A stretch of 64,000 nucleotides of DNA. Source: Adenanthera pavonina (taxonomy: Eukaryota > Streptophyta > Magnoliopsida > Fabales > Fabaceae). This document shows positions 45,723 to 58,684 of this stretch, piece after piece (within the stretch, counting starts at the first letter, position 1; each line of letters begins with the position of its first letter). Made by a program: the position numbers and the translations under genes. The stretch spans positions 23,468,827 to 23,532,826 of the forward strand of contig JAIVEN010000004.1 of NCBI GenBank assembly GCA_026686845.1, read 5' to 3'. The notes beneath the pieces were generated by a model that was not told the DNA's origin, ran no database searches, and saw only the letters and a program-made list of their open reading frames with translations.

Positions 45723-46523
45723 GCTAGAATCGCGCAAATTGTGATTTACGATCAAATAAGCACGTTTTTTTTCCTTTTGCAATTTATGACCATAGGCTAA
45801 TTTAATGTCAGCGAAAGACCAAGGCTCATTTTCGGAAAAAAAATATGGAGTGGAATTATCAAAACAATCCCCAGCTTCCTTTGGTCTATTTTTATTAGGT
45901 GTCTTTTGGAAATCTTTTTTGTCCTCAAATATAAGGTGTTATGCCATATAATGATTTGATTTTTTTTGCCCTTAATTATATAATTTTCCCCTCGTAAATT
46001 GTTGTATATGCGGCATTGTGATTAATTGTACTTTTATAAAGATTCTCTCTCTTTTCATATAATAATTTTTAATTCAATGATATTTTCATTATTTTATTTA
46101 GTAAGGAAAAATTTGAATCTTATATCTATGAAAACACCTTATAAAAATAACTGAAAGGAGTACAATAAAAAAATTTATGATAGTCAATTCGATGGTTTTT
46201 TTATAGAGCAAAAATATGTTGTATGATTCATATAGTTAAAATTATCTAATGGGATAGTGTTAATGTGGTTATTTTTGAATTCCATGAAAATTTATCAAAA
46301 TATTTTTGAAAAATGAAATATTTTTAGAAAAGGTTTACTGCAATTTAATTGATAGAAAATTACCAAAACACCCTGAGATAATTAAAAATTTTCAAAAGAA
46401 CAGTTCATCACAATTAATTAGTTGAAAAATTATCAAAATATCCTTCATAACGAAATCTTTTAAAAAAGTTTACAACAATTAATTTAATAAAATTACTAAA
46501 ATACCCATAGACAATGAAATTTT

Positions 46524-48178
46524 TGTTGGTTAGGCTGACTTCCCAAGAGGGGGGTGAATTGAGAAGATTAAAAATTTTTTGCACAAAGTGAAACAGGTGA
46601 AGAAAGCAAGGTATAATGAAAGCAACGTAAAAGCAGAGCAAACTGAAAAAGTAATGATAGGGAGAAGAACACTCAAAAATTTATCTTGGTTCGGTCTATC
46701 CACTTGACCTATGTCCAGTCCCCAAGACACCTCTTGAGATTTTTCACTATACTGCAAGAATTCAACGGGCTTCTTGCAAATGCCACAGTACACAGCTTGT
46801 GCTCTATTTTCTAGAGCTTTCACAATCTCTCCAAGCACTTCCACAATGTGCTTTCCAATCCCCTTATGATTTCCCCTCACAAGTAAATCTATCTTCCAGA
46901 TGAAGATTAGATTGTTTACAAAGATATAACTCTCTTGAATAGAGTAAATACGAAGATTAATGTAAAGATATTGAAGTTGAGAGGGTAAAAGTTTTTGAGA
47001 AGAAGATTTGGCAGAGTTTCAGTATATACAAGTTTGATTCGTTACCCACAACTTCAAATGATGTTATATTTATAGATTTAGGTCTCATATGTCCGTTAGA
47101 GACAAAATCTATCCGTTGGAGAAGTTATGCAAAAGCTACTCTGAAAAACTATCCGTTAACTAACCGCATTTAATGCTTCTGACATACTGAAATTCAAATT
47201 TTGGTTGGTGAACAGACAAATTTCGAAGGAACCGAAGATTAAAGCTTCCAACGTTGAAACACTAAAGTTCGTCTGTTCATGAAGTGAAATTCAAATTTTG
47301 AAACTTAGAAAATGTTTCCATGTTGTGACATACGAATTTGCAAGAAGAAAGTTTTTTTGTTAAGTGTGAATAGTGCTTTCAATTTTCTACAGTGCCCTCG
47401 AAATTCAAATTTTGGAACCCTGAAGTTCGTCTGTCCGTAGTATGTTCAAGAGACACAATAGTTCACTTTCTTCGAAATTCGAATCTTGAAGGAGTGAAGT
47501 TCGTCTGTCAGAAAGTCATCTCTTCAGACTTACTTCAACATTTGAAGTTTCAAAACTTTGTTATTCGTATGTTAGCATTTCATTTTGATAAACTCACGGC
47601 GTAAGCTGTTGAAATTTGAATTTTAATGTTCAAAGTTCGTCTGTCAGAGAGCAATTTTGAAGCTCAAGATAATTTTGATTTCAGATAAACTTTAACATTA
47701 TTTCAGACGAATTTCTTTGGTTTTCACAAATTGCATTTTGTCTGAAATTCGAATTTTGAAGACTTAAAGTTCATCTGTCTCTAAGAAGCTTATTTCTGGC
47801 TCATATGAAAATTCAAATTTTGGTAAATCAAAATTCATCTATCAGAGAAGAATCTCTTCTGACTTATTCAGTTTCAGCTCGAAATTCGAATTTCCAAAGG
47901 TAAAGTTCGAATTTCCAACATGACAGTTCAATATAAACTTTTCAAACTTCGTTTGTTGGTGGGTATTTTTCAAATATTTCATAATCTCCCATAAAATCAA
48001 GGTTTTAAAACGTTTTTCCACCAAATCAAAATCTTTTTCCCATGTCAAAAGATCCTACAACTATCCTAGCAATGATTACTCATATTTTCTTCACTTGAGA
48101 CACTTTGAGCTTCTTTGATATCTTCAATCCAAGCTCTTCAATGTTGGTTTGGAATCATCAAAACTTCTTGATTCAACA
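46524..48178 (-). repeat. 3' LTR, Sirevirus copy 2
   Basis: 1655 bp, collinear with 56681-58332. It carries the CAGACGAA/AAATTCGAATTT array at about 47170-47960 in reverse orientation. Confidence 0.92.
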
Positions 48179-48194
48179 TTCTCCCCCTTTTTGA
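48179..48194 (-). promoter_or_regulatory. Polypurine tract, Sirevirus copy 2, with extra copies
   Basis: The minus strand reads AAAAAAGGGGGAGAA before the 3' LTR. Further tracts lie at ~48249 (TTGAGGGGGAGCTTG) and ~48589 (AAAAAGGGGGAGAAG, inside the third ORF), at positions equivalent to those in copy 1. Confidence 0.8.
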
Positions 48195-48496
48195 TGATGA
48201 CAAAACAACTTAGAAACTGGATTAGTACTTAGGTTTGCTTTTACAAGCTCCCCCTCAACATATGCATTATATTTCAAAAGATATCATATACAACAGATCA
48301 AGTGAAGATTGTTAAAAGGGTAATGTGCACAAAACATTGCACCAAAGAAATTCATTCATTTAATCAAATGTTGCTATACAAAAACCAAATTAATCAAAGT
48401 TCTAATACACAATACAAAATGCAAACATTCAAAACAGAAACAGAAACACAAAGCACTACAAGAGGACTCAAGCCTAAGATTTAAACAAGTCTTCAA

Positions 48497-50698
48497 TCAC
48501 TTCTTCTTTGGCTTGGTTTTCTTGCTGTACGTTTTCCCTTTTCCAAATGGCTCAGCAGCAGCAGACTTTCTAGTTTGCTGAATCTTCTCCCCCTTTTTGG
48601 CATCATCAGGGAGGCTAACAAAATCAGCAGGATGAGGGATTTGAGAGATAGGAATGGCTCGAAGTGGCACAGGAGCAAAAGGAATTTCTGACTAGACTGG
48701 TGCAGGAGGCTCCGCAGGCTCAGGACTTGCTTCTTTATCATCAGAGATCTCAAGCAACACTTGCATTTCCTGCCTGGAAAGAGCCAACTGAGCTCTTTGT
48801 TCCTCTGAAAGCCCATAAGCAGCAAGAGAGGGAGGAGCTGGTTCATCAGGACAAAACACTTCTTCCAGCCTTCTCCTCTGAGCTTACAGCAGAGCATTGT
48901 GAGCAACAGCTATATAATCAACAATAGGTACAATGCTTCTTTCTTCATTGCTCACACCCTCCTGCATAGAAAAGGTTGAAATGGCTGCAACCAGTCTTTC
49001 AACTTGCTCTGATTCTTGAATGGACAGAATTGAACCCTGAGCATCTTCTTGCATAGGCTCATGAGGGATTGTTTCTTGAAGTCCTTCCTCTTCCAAGCCA
49101 TAGTCCAAGGGTGGATCAGGACTTGGTGTCCTCATTATACCAGCACCATCTATATCATGATCATGGTCAGAAGAGGCAATCTCAAATGGGCTTGGAGGCT
49201 TAGGAGTTGGAGATTGGACAGGCACAGAGAACCCTGGCTGAGGTGGAGCTGAAGTGGTAGGGATTGCACTTCTGATATCTTCATAAGCATTAGCAACCAC
49301 TTTCGTGTTAACAGCCAACTGATGGATTTGATCTTGCAGATGAGTAAATTTGGCATTTTGCTCATCTCTGATGCTAAGAATGAGTGTAGACAAACTGTCA
49401 TACAACTCAGTGATCTTGGTTGGTTTGGCATGAGAGGAGGGAGTGGATGGAATGTGAGTGGGTTTGGAGGGAGATGGGATATGCACAGAGGGCTGAGGAG
49501 TAGGTCTGACAGGAGCCTCAGAAGTACCTTCTTACTGTAGGGAGGCACCTTCAACAAAGAATAGATCTTCAGTTCTTCCTGCTCCCTTTCCAACCCATCT
49601 TCCTTCATCCTTTTCAATGCCCATTCTTTGCAGTTCTTCCTCCTTGAAGATCTTTGTGGGCTTACCCTTTCCCTTCTCAAGATGCTGTATTCTTGCATAC
49701 TGCAGAATTCTGGAGATGATAGTAGCGTAAGGGAGTGTGGAGTCCTTTCTTTGATCTCTTGCCTTGATCATGCGTTGGAGAATGATGTGTCCCATATTAA
49801 TCAGTTTCCCATGCATGATTGCAGCCATGACATGTGCCTCTGCCCTGGTTATCAAATTGAAGCTGCCTCCTTTGTTGAATATGATCCTGGACACTATGTA
49901 GTGCAGGATCCTCACTTGAACATTGAGGTTTGTGGGCTTCAATATGTTTATCGATGGCCAGTTTTCCTTCCTTCTGAATAATGTCCTCAGAATTGTGCTC
50001 TCCTTGTAGTTCAGAAAGGGGCCACCTTCTTCATCAGCCGTATCTACCTCATCCATGTATCCAGAGGCAGTGATATCAATCTTAAGGCCATCTTGCCCCA
50101 GGATTTCTAGCACCTCGTTGAATGTCTCATCAGTGAGCTAAATGGTCCTTGATCTCAGATTGACTGCCCACTTCTTCTTCTTGCTGTTGTATTTTAAAGA
50201 AGCATACCATGACTTCACTACCTCATCATCATATCTTTCCAATACTTCCAACAGATTCTTGTATCTCATCATCCATATACCAGCATCAAAACTATTTGAA
50301 ACCAAGAAATCTTCCAAGTTTACACAATGTGGCTTGATTACCTTCTTGATGGCAAACTTGGTGGAGTATTCCTCTTGAATATGTGGAGTGCTCCATAATG
50401 GCAGAGTGGTAACCTCATATTCCCCAGATTCAATGTTTGAGGTTGAAGCAGGAACATCAGGTTCAGCAGTAACAGGAACAGGGACTGAAGGTCCTGCTGT
50501 CTTTGAAGAAGAGGGTTCAACCTTCTTTGATTCTCCCTTGGGTGTAGATTTTTGCCGTTTGGAAGGAGTTCCCTTGCTGGATTCGGCCATTCTCTTCAGT
50601 TTTTCTCCTTCCTTCGTGGCATATTCGGATTTAACAGAACATCTTGGGCAAGCTTCTCCTTTGCTAGTTCCTGGATTCTTGACTCTTGCCATTTTCAT
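48497..50698 (-). pseudogene. Sirevirus third ORF ('envelope-like'), copy 2, four stops
   Basis: One frame of ~734 codons from ATG 50698 to TGA 48497-48499, with in-frame stops at 50138-50140, 49532-49534, 48884-48886 and 48692-48694 but no frameshift. The layout matches copy 1: basic N-terminus (KLKRMAESSKGTPSKRQK), conserved block (VNLEDFLVSNSFDAGIW; ISRILQYARIQHLEKGKG), coiled-coil-like helix (TKITELYDSLSTLILSIRDE), Pro-rich linkers, acidic patch and lysine-rich end (KKTKPKKK). The first in-frame ATG, the same as in copy 1, was taken as start. Function unknown. Confidence 0.8.
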
Positions 50699-51691
50699 GG
50701 ATGAATGTTGAAGAATGATGCAAGGAACAGGTTTAAAGGATGCGAAAGGAAGTTTAATTGGTGAAAAATAACGATTTTGGATCAGAATTGAAGAGGATTG
50801 AATGCAGGATTAGAATAGGCTCAGAGAGAATAGGAATAGGGTTGCGTATGTTCAAATGAAAACCGTCAGTTTTAACATATATACCCGTCTGACAGACGAA
50901 TTTTGAAGGGTCAAAATTCAAACTTCGGGTAGTTACAAGTTAAACTGTTCAGTAAAGCTTACTGACAGACAAATTTTCTTCAGAAGGCTCGTTTGACAGT
51001 GGCTTGGCTTAAGTAATCACAAGATGAACAGACGAACTTTGTTTCAACAAAGTTCAAATTTTCAAGAGAAAACACCAAGCAGCAAGCAAACCACCAAACA
51101 ACAGACGAATTAAGCATGCAAAACTTCATCTTTCAAAGATTCAACATTGAGGAGCATGTTTCAACAGACGAATTTTAAGTTAGAAATTCGAATTTCTCAA
51201 CTTTGTTAAAGTTATCCAACATTCGTATGTTAAGAAGCAAACATTAGTATAATTATCATGTTGGACAGTCATAACTTTGAAATTTTGTTCTTTAAAATTC
51301 GAATTTTAACGGATCAACAGACGAATTTTGAGGCATCACCGAGAACTGTTCCTTCTAATAACAGGCTAAAGTTCGTCTGTTTGATATGCAAAATTCGAAT
51401 GTTGACCATGCTAATTTCTTCAAAAACTAAGTTTTTCACTGAAATTCATCTAACACATACTCAATATACGAATTTCAACTATAAAACTTACAGATTGAGT
51501 CCAGAAATTCAGGATTTTTGCCCTTTACTTCAATCTTTGATTGTTCCTTTCCAGTGTGCTCCATTTTTCAGATTTATCAGCATTGAATCTCATGAGGAGC
51601 ACCTGCAAATTAAATTCAACACCCTCCGATGCTAAAGTAAGAATTAATTCAACGTTGTAAGATTCAAGAATAGAATTGCGCAAAGAATTAC
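50699..51691 (-). other. Pol to third-ORF spacer with motif array (Sirevirus copy 2)
   Basis: About 1 kb, non-coding. Between 50890 and 51420 it has at least seven CAGACGAA-type words and several AAATTCGAATTT palindromes (near 51185 and 51296), as in copy 1. Confidence 0.6.
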
Positions 51692-54600
51692 TTACAGTTC
51701 ATTGGGATTTACCATACCCAACTCTCTTCTTATCTTGTAATATCTATCTTCTGATAGAGGCTTTGTCAGGATATCTGCAACTTGATCTTCAGTTGGGATG
51801 TATTCCAATCTAATTTCTCCTTTCAGAACATGATCCCTTATGAAGTGGTGCCTAACTTCAATATGTTTTGTCCTTGAGTGCATGACAGGATTCTTTGTGA
51901 TATTGATGGCACTTTGATTGTCACACATTATTGGTATCTCTTCCAACTCAACCTCAAGATCTTCCAGTTGCTGTTTCATCCAGATGATTTGGGCACAACA
52001 GCTTCCAGTTGCAACATACTCAGCCTCTGCAGTGGATAAGGCCACACTATTCTGCTTTTTGTTAAACCATGAAACCAAGGATCCTCCAAGAAACTGATAA
52101 GTTCCACTTGTACTTTTTCTATCAGTTTTGGATCCTGCAAAGTTAGCATCAGTGTATCCTTTGAGATCTTCTCCATTGCCCTTTGGATACCAAAGACCCA
52201 TATGTGATGTTCCAATAAGATATCTGAAGATTCTTTTCACAGCAGTTGCATGGGTTTCTTTGGGACATGATTGGAACCTTGCACACATATAGACACTAAA
52301 CATAATGTCAGGTCTGCTGGCTGTTAAGTACAGCAGGGATCCAATCATTCTTCTGTACTGAGTAATGTCAAACTCTTTCCCTTTCTCATCCATGTCCAGT
52401 TTGGTTGCAGTAGCCATAGGTGTCCCCATTGGCTTGGCATTTTCCATTCCAAACTTTTTCAGCAATTCCTTCAGATACTTGGATTGATTGAGGAAGATAC
52501 CATCATTGCACTGTTTGATTTGCAATCCAAGGAAGAAGTTGAGCTCATCCATCATAGACATTTCGAATTCCCCCTGCATTAACTTAGAAAAATTCTTGCA
52601 AAGAGATTCATTAGTAGCACCAAATATAATATCATCAACATAAATTTGGACAATAAGTAAATCTTTATTTTCTTTCTTAGTAAATAGGGTTGTATCTACT
52701 TTGCCTCTATTAAACCCCTTATCAGTTAAGAAATTACTCAATCTCTCATACCATGCTCTTGGTGCTTGTTTTAAACCATAGAGGGCTTTCTTCAGTTTAT
52801 AAACATGATTTGGTTTTGTAGAGTCCTCAAAACCTGGAAGTTGATCTACATAAACCTCTTCCATGATATATCCATTCAGAAAAGCACTCTTTACATCCAT
52901 TTGATATAACAAAATATTTTTCATGCATGCATATGCTAATAGAATTCTAATTGCTTCTAATCTAGCTACTGAAGCAAAAGTCTCTTCAAAATCAATACCC
53001 TCTTCTTGATTATATCCTTTAGCAACCAGTCTAGCTTTGTTTCTGATAATTGATCCTGATTCATCAAGTTTGTTTCTAAAAACCCATTTGGTACCTATGA
53101 CAGGATGATTTTTGGGTCTAGGCACTAAATCCCCGAACTGATTTCTTTCAAATTGATTTAATTCATCCTGCATAGCTAGAATCCAGTACTTATCAGTTAA
53201 GGCTTCCTCAGTACATTTGGTTTCAATTTGTGATATGAAAGCACAGTTAATCATTTGATCCCTTAACTGTTTTCTGGTTCTAACTTTCTCTTGAACATTC
53301 CCTATTACTTGATCAACAGGATGATTCCTTTGATATCTCTAAGCTCTAAGAGTTCTTGAGATGTTTCTTCATTATTTTCTTCTTCAAAATCTCTCTCCTG
53401 AATATCTTTCTCTATATTAACAGATTCAGATATTTATGGAGATTCAATTTTAACTTCTTCAGAAATTTCTAACTTTTTAAAGTTTGAAACAAGATCATTT
53501 TCATCAGAAACATGTTTAGAAGCAGTTTCATTTTCAATAAATATTACATGCATAGATTCCTCTATTGAATTAGTCCTTTTATTAAAAACTCTAAATACCT
53601 TACTTCTACTAGAATAGCCCAGAAATATACCTTCATCAGATTTGGGATCAAACTTTCCCAGATTTTCTTTCCCATTGTTATGAATGAAGCATTTGCACTC
53701 GAACACATAGAGATGTGACAGATTTGGCTTTCTTCCCTTGAACAGATGGAGTCTTTCGAAGGATTGGTCTGATGTAGGCTCTGTTTATAACATAGCTTGC
53801 TGTATTTACTGCATCAGCTCAAAACACTTGAGACAGCTCCTTTTCATTCAACATAGCTCTAGCCATCTCTCCAATGGTTCTGTTCTTCCTTTCTACTACT
53901 CTATTCTGTTGAGGAGTTCTTGGAGCTAAGAAGTTGTGATCAATTCCATGCTCATTGCAGTATTCCAGAAAGTATGATTTTTCAAACTCTCCTCCATGAT
54001 CTGACTGATTGACACAATAGAAATACCTTTCTCATTTTGCACTTTCTTAGCTAAGGTTACAAATGCATCAAAGGTATCACTTTTAGAGGAAAGAAATAAT
54101 GTCCATGTAAATCTAGAGTAATCATCTACAATGACAAGCACATACAGATTTCCTCCAATGCTTTTTACCCTAGATGGACCAATTAAATCCATATGTAGTA
54201 GTTTTAGTGGTCTAGTTATAGTGACTATGTTTTGGATTTAAAAGAAGATTTAGTTTGTTTTCCTTTTAAGCATGCATCACATTCTTTGTCCTTTTCAAAA
54301 GTAATTTTTGGCAGGCCAGTGACTAACTCATTTTTAACCAGTTTTGAAAGTTGATTCATGTTAACATGAGCTAATCTTCTATGCCATAGCCAACTATCAT
54401 TGTCCTGACTAATTAAGCAAATAGAATCTAAGGGAGGAAGTTCATCAAGATCAATAGTATAGCAGTTACCATCCCTTTGAGCTTTAAGGATTACTTTGTG
54501 ATCGCTTTTTCTGATGACCAGGCAAAACTTTGAGTCAAACAGCACCCAATTTCCTTTGTCACATGTTTGGCTCACACTCAGCAGATTGTGGTTGAGGCCT

Positions 54601-56625
54601 ATCACAAACAGCACCTCTTCAATAGATGTTTCAGGATTCTTGCCCACAATGCCAATGCCAACTATTCAGCCATACTGGTCACCTCCAAAGGTCACCTTTC
54701 CTCCTTTCTTGTCTCTAAGGGTGATGAACTTCTCCTTGTCACCAGTCATGTGGCTTGAGCAGGCACTGTCCATATACCATTTGTTGTTCCTTATAGCTTT
54801 GAGACAAACCTGCAAAACAAGGTTCAAGTTTTCTTTTTAGGTATCCAAATTTGTTTGGGTCCTTTTCTGTCAGTAGTCCTTTCCCTGGATACAAATGTAC
54901 CCTTGGGAACCCACTTGGTTTTCCTGTGAAGTCCATTTTTCTTTATAGCACAAGAACTGGAAATACGTCCCTTTTTGTTACAAAAATGACAGGTAGTAAA
55001 GGGGCTGCTGGATTGAGAAGCAGGAAGAAAACAATGCAGATAGTACTTTTATTTTGCATGCCTTGGTTGATTATATGTTTCAATGTAAGGTGACGTATTA
55101 TTTTTCTTTCTATTATTCTCAGCATGCACAAAATGTCTCATATATGCATTCTGGTTTTTCTTCCTAATCTTTTCCTTGACAGCACATGGATCATAGCCAA
55201 GACCAGCTTTTTCTTGTGATATTCTTTGGCTCCCCATCAAAGCAAACAACATATCTTTACCTCGAGTAAGCCTAGACATGCTTTTCACTAAATATTCATT
55301 AGTTTGCTTCAGTTCAATGTATGATTCACAGCAAATAGATTCAGCAGAAGGTAAAGGAGTAATTTCAGACATGTAACTTTGAGATTCCAGTTTATTAATC
55401 ATTTTCTTTGCTAGTTTTAGTTCATTAGCAACTTTAATAAACTCATCATGAAGCTCATGAAATGTATCTAGTAATTCGGAATAGGAAGCCTCAGATTCAT
55501 ATACCTTTTCTTCCTAATCACTGCTACATGAGGGTTTAGCTTCCTCAGAAGCAAGCACCATCAGACAAATATTGGCAATCTCATCTTCATCCTCTTCTTC
55601 CTCATCTGAGGTGGTGCCCCATATTGATGAGATGTAGGCTTTCTTCTTCTTCTTCTCTTTGTCTGCAGCTTTCTTGTCCTTTTCTTGCTTCTTGAGAAAT
55701 TGAGGACAATCCCATTTGATGTGTCCTTGCTTCTTGCACTCAAAGCAAGTCACAGTTTTTTTTGCCTCTTTCTTGCTTTCTCTAGCTGCTCCCTTCTTGA
55801 AGATTCTCTTGTTTCTCTTCTTGTTGTAGAATCTTTCGAATTTTCTGACCATCATAGTCAGAGTTTCTTCATCCAGCTCGTCTCCTTCGTCAGATTCTTC
55901 TCCTTTTCTTCAGCAATTTTAAGGGTAAGGCCTTTCTTCTTTCTGTCCTGTCCAGCTTCCTTGAGAGCTTTCACTTTTCCTTCATACTCCTCAAGGCTGC
56001 CGAAGAGAGATGTGATAGAGGCCATTAATTCTCCTATAGCTTCCTCTATTGCTGTCATCTTGGGCTGTCATTCCAGAGGGAGAGCTTTGAGTATCTTTCT
56101 TACTTTTTCAGATTGAGTGTACTCCTTTCCCAGGCTTTTCAGTTGATTCACAATGAGAGTGAATCTCTTTTGCAGCTCCTTTACTGTTTCTCCTTCTGTC
56201 ATTCTGAAGCTTTCATACTCTCCAATGCACGTGTTTAGTCTGTTCTCCCTGACCCCAGTTGTTCCTTCATGTGCAATCTGCAGAGTGTCCCACATTCCTT
56301 TAGTAGTGGAGCATTGTGAGACTCTGTAAAATTCGTCTTGGTTCAAGGCACTGACTCAACAATGCTTTGCCTTGAAATTTAGCAAGACTCTCCTTCTGCC
56401 TTCTTCATTCCACTCTGCTTCTGGCTTCTCGTTGTATTTTCCATCATCTATTAGGGCCATAGGGACGAAATCTCCTTTCTCAATGACTGACCAAATATCA
56501 AGATCAATTGATTGGAGATAGATTTGCATCCTCATCTTCCAGTACCCATAGTGTTCTCCACTGAAGCCAGGTGGTCTATTTGTGTTGTTCCCTTCTGGTA
56601 GTATGCTTTCACCAAAGCCAGCCAC
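51692..56625 (-). pseudogene. Sirevirus gag-pol, copy 2 (gag and integrase broken, RT-RNase H intact)
   Basis: The Gag start found in copy 1 is GTG here (56623-56625). Stops follow at 56353-56355 and 56068-56070, and a frameshift near 55870. Visible parts: YWKMRMQIYL, CCHC knuckle CFECKKQGHIKWDC (~55725), a gag TGA after WIPKKKT (~54808), protease (WYMDSACSSHMTG) in the -1 frame, the pre-integrase motif WLWHRRLAHVNMNQLSKL, the integrase core (DLIGPSRVKSIGGNLYVLV) and further fragments. From 53254 to 51692 a continuous 520-codon frame holds RT (GTKWVFRNK, YVDD) and RNase H (GYTDANFAGSKTDRKSTSGT, STAEAEYVA), ending NPNEL like copy 1. Compared with copy 1 it lacks the 18-bp duplication in RT. 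Confidence 0.9.
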
Positions 56626-56660
56626 TTTAATTCCCGGACTGTGAGATCCTTTGATTGGGA

Positions 56661-56678
56661 ATCCGGACTCTGATACCA
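56661..56678 (-). promoter_or_regulatory. Primer binding site, Sirevirus copy 2
   Basis: The minus strand reads TGGTATCAGAGTCCGGAT two bases inside the 5' LTR. One base of the usual TGGTATCAGAGCCC is changed. Confidence 0.88.
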
Positions 56679-56680
56679 CT

Positions 56681-58332
56681 TGTTGGTTAGGCTGACTTCC
56701 CAAGAGGGGGGTGAATTGAGAAGATTAAAAATTTTCTGCACAAAGTGAAACAGGTGAAGAAAGCAAGGTATAATGAAAGCAACGTAAAAGCAGAGCAAAC
56801 TAAAAAAGTAATCATTGGAAGAAGAACACTCAGAAATTTATCCTGGTTCGGTCTATCCACTTGACCTACGTCCAGTCCCCAAGACACCTCTTGAGATTTT
56901 TCACTATACTGCAAGAATTCAATGGGCTTCTTGCAAATGCCACAGTACATAGCTTGTGCTCTGTTTTCTAGAGCTTTCACAATCTCTCCAAGTACTTCCA
57001 CAATGTGCTTTCCAATCCCCTTGTGATTTCCCCTCACAAGTAAATCTATCTTCCAGATGAAGATTAGATTGTTTACAAAGATATAACTCTCTTGAATAGA
57101 GTAAATACGAAGATTAAAGTACAGATATTGAAGTTGAGAGGGTAAAAGTTTTTAAGAAGAAGATTTGGCAGAGTTTCAATATATACAAGTTTGATTCGTT
57201 ACCCACAACTTCAAATGATGTTATATTTATAGATTTAGGTCTCATATGTCTGTTAGAGACAAAATCTATCCGTTGGAGAAGTTACCCAACGATTACTCTG
57301 AAAAACTATCCATTAACCAACCACATTTAATGCTTCTAACATACTGAAATTCGAATTTTGTTTGGTGAACAGACGAATTTCGAAGGAACCAAAGGTTAAA
57401 GCTTCCAACGTTGAAACACTGAAGTTTGTCTGTTCATGAAGTGAAATTCGAATTTTGAAACTTAGAAAATGTTTCCATGTTGTGACATACGAATTTTCAA
57501 GAAGAAAGTTTTTGTTAAGTTGAACAGTGTTTTCAATTTTCTACAGTGCCCTCGAAATTCGAATTTTGGAACCCTAAAGTTCGTCTGTCCGTAGTGCATT
57601 CAAGAGACACAGTAGTTCACTTTCTTCGAAATTCGAATCTTGAAGGAGTGAAGTTCGTCTGTCAGAGAGTCATCTCTTCAGACTTACTTCAACATTCGAA
57701 GTTTCAAAACTTTGTTATTAGTATGTCAGCATTTCATTTTGACAAACTCACGGCCTAAGCTTCTGAAATTCAAATTTTAATGTTCAAAGTTAGTCTGTCA
57801 GAGAGCAATTTTGAAGCTTAAGATAATTTTGATTTTAGATAAACTTTAACATTATTTCAGACGAATTTCTTTGGTTTTCACAAATTGCATTTTGTCTGAA
57901 ATTCGAATTTTGAAGACTTAAAGTTCGTCTGTCTCTAAGAAGCTTCTTTCTGGCTCATATAAAAATTCGAATTTTGGTAAATCAAAATTCGTCTGTTAAA
58001 GAAGAATCTCTTTTGACTTATTCAGTTTCAGCTTGAAATTTGAATTTCCAAAGGCAAAGTTCGAATTTCCAACATGACAGTTCAATATAAACTTTTCAAA
58101 CTTCGTCTGTTGGTGGGTATTTTTCAAATATTTCATAATCTCCCATAAAATCAAGGTTTTAAAACATTTTTCCACCAAATCAAAATCTTTTACCCATGTC
58201 AAAAGATCCTACAACTATCCTAGCAATGATTACTCATATTTTCTTCACTTGAGACACTTTGAGCTTCTTTGATATCTTCAATCCAAGCTCTTCAATGTTG
58301 GTTTGGAATCATCAAAACTTCTTGATTCAACA
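56681..58332 (-). repeat. 5' LTR, Sirevirus copy 2
   Basis: 1652 bp, next to the primer site. The motif array is at about 57345-58110. Many copies keep the perfect palindrome where the 3' LTR has one mutated base (for example AAATTCGAATTTT at 57347 versus AAATTCAAATTTT at 47189). Confidence 0.92.
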
Positions 58333-58684
58333 ATTTTTCTTAAAACAAGCTTTCTACACTTAATTTGATGGAAAATTATCAAAATATCCCTAGACAAAGA
58401 AAATATTTAAAAAAAAGGTTACTACAATTAATTTGATTTAAAATTATAAAAATGGCCCTGGACAATGAAGTTTTTTACAAAAGTAATTAATTTGATTAAA
58501 ATTTACTGAAATGCCCCTTGATGTTGAAATTTTCTCTAGTAAAAATTTACTACAATTAGTTCAAATGAGAATTACCAAAATGCCCTAAGCTATTAAAATT
58601 TTTCACAAAAATGCTTACTTCAATTAATTTGGCTGAGAATCACTAAAATGCCCCTAGACATGGAAAACTGATGATATTTTCAAC

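Larger units (their letters stand above)
46524..58332 (-). mobile_element. Sirevirus-type Ty1/copia retrotransposon, copy 2, 11.8 kb
   Basis: LTRs 46524-48178 (1655 bp) and 56681-58332 (1652 bp), with a perfect ATTTT duplication (46519-46523, 58333-58337). On the minus strand the order equals copy 1: primer site, gag, protease, integrase, RT, RNase H, spacer, third ORF, purine tracts. It is the same family as copy 1 but in opposite orientation and inserted in a different host element. The RT-RNase H part is intact; gag, protease and integrase are broken. Confidence 0.93.
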
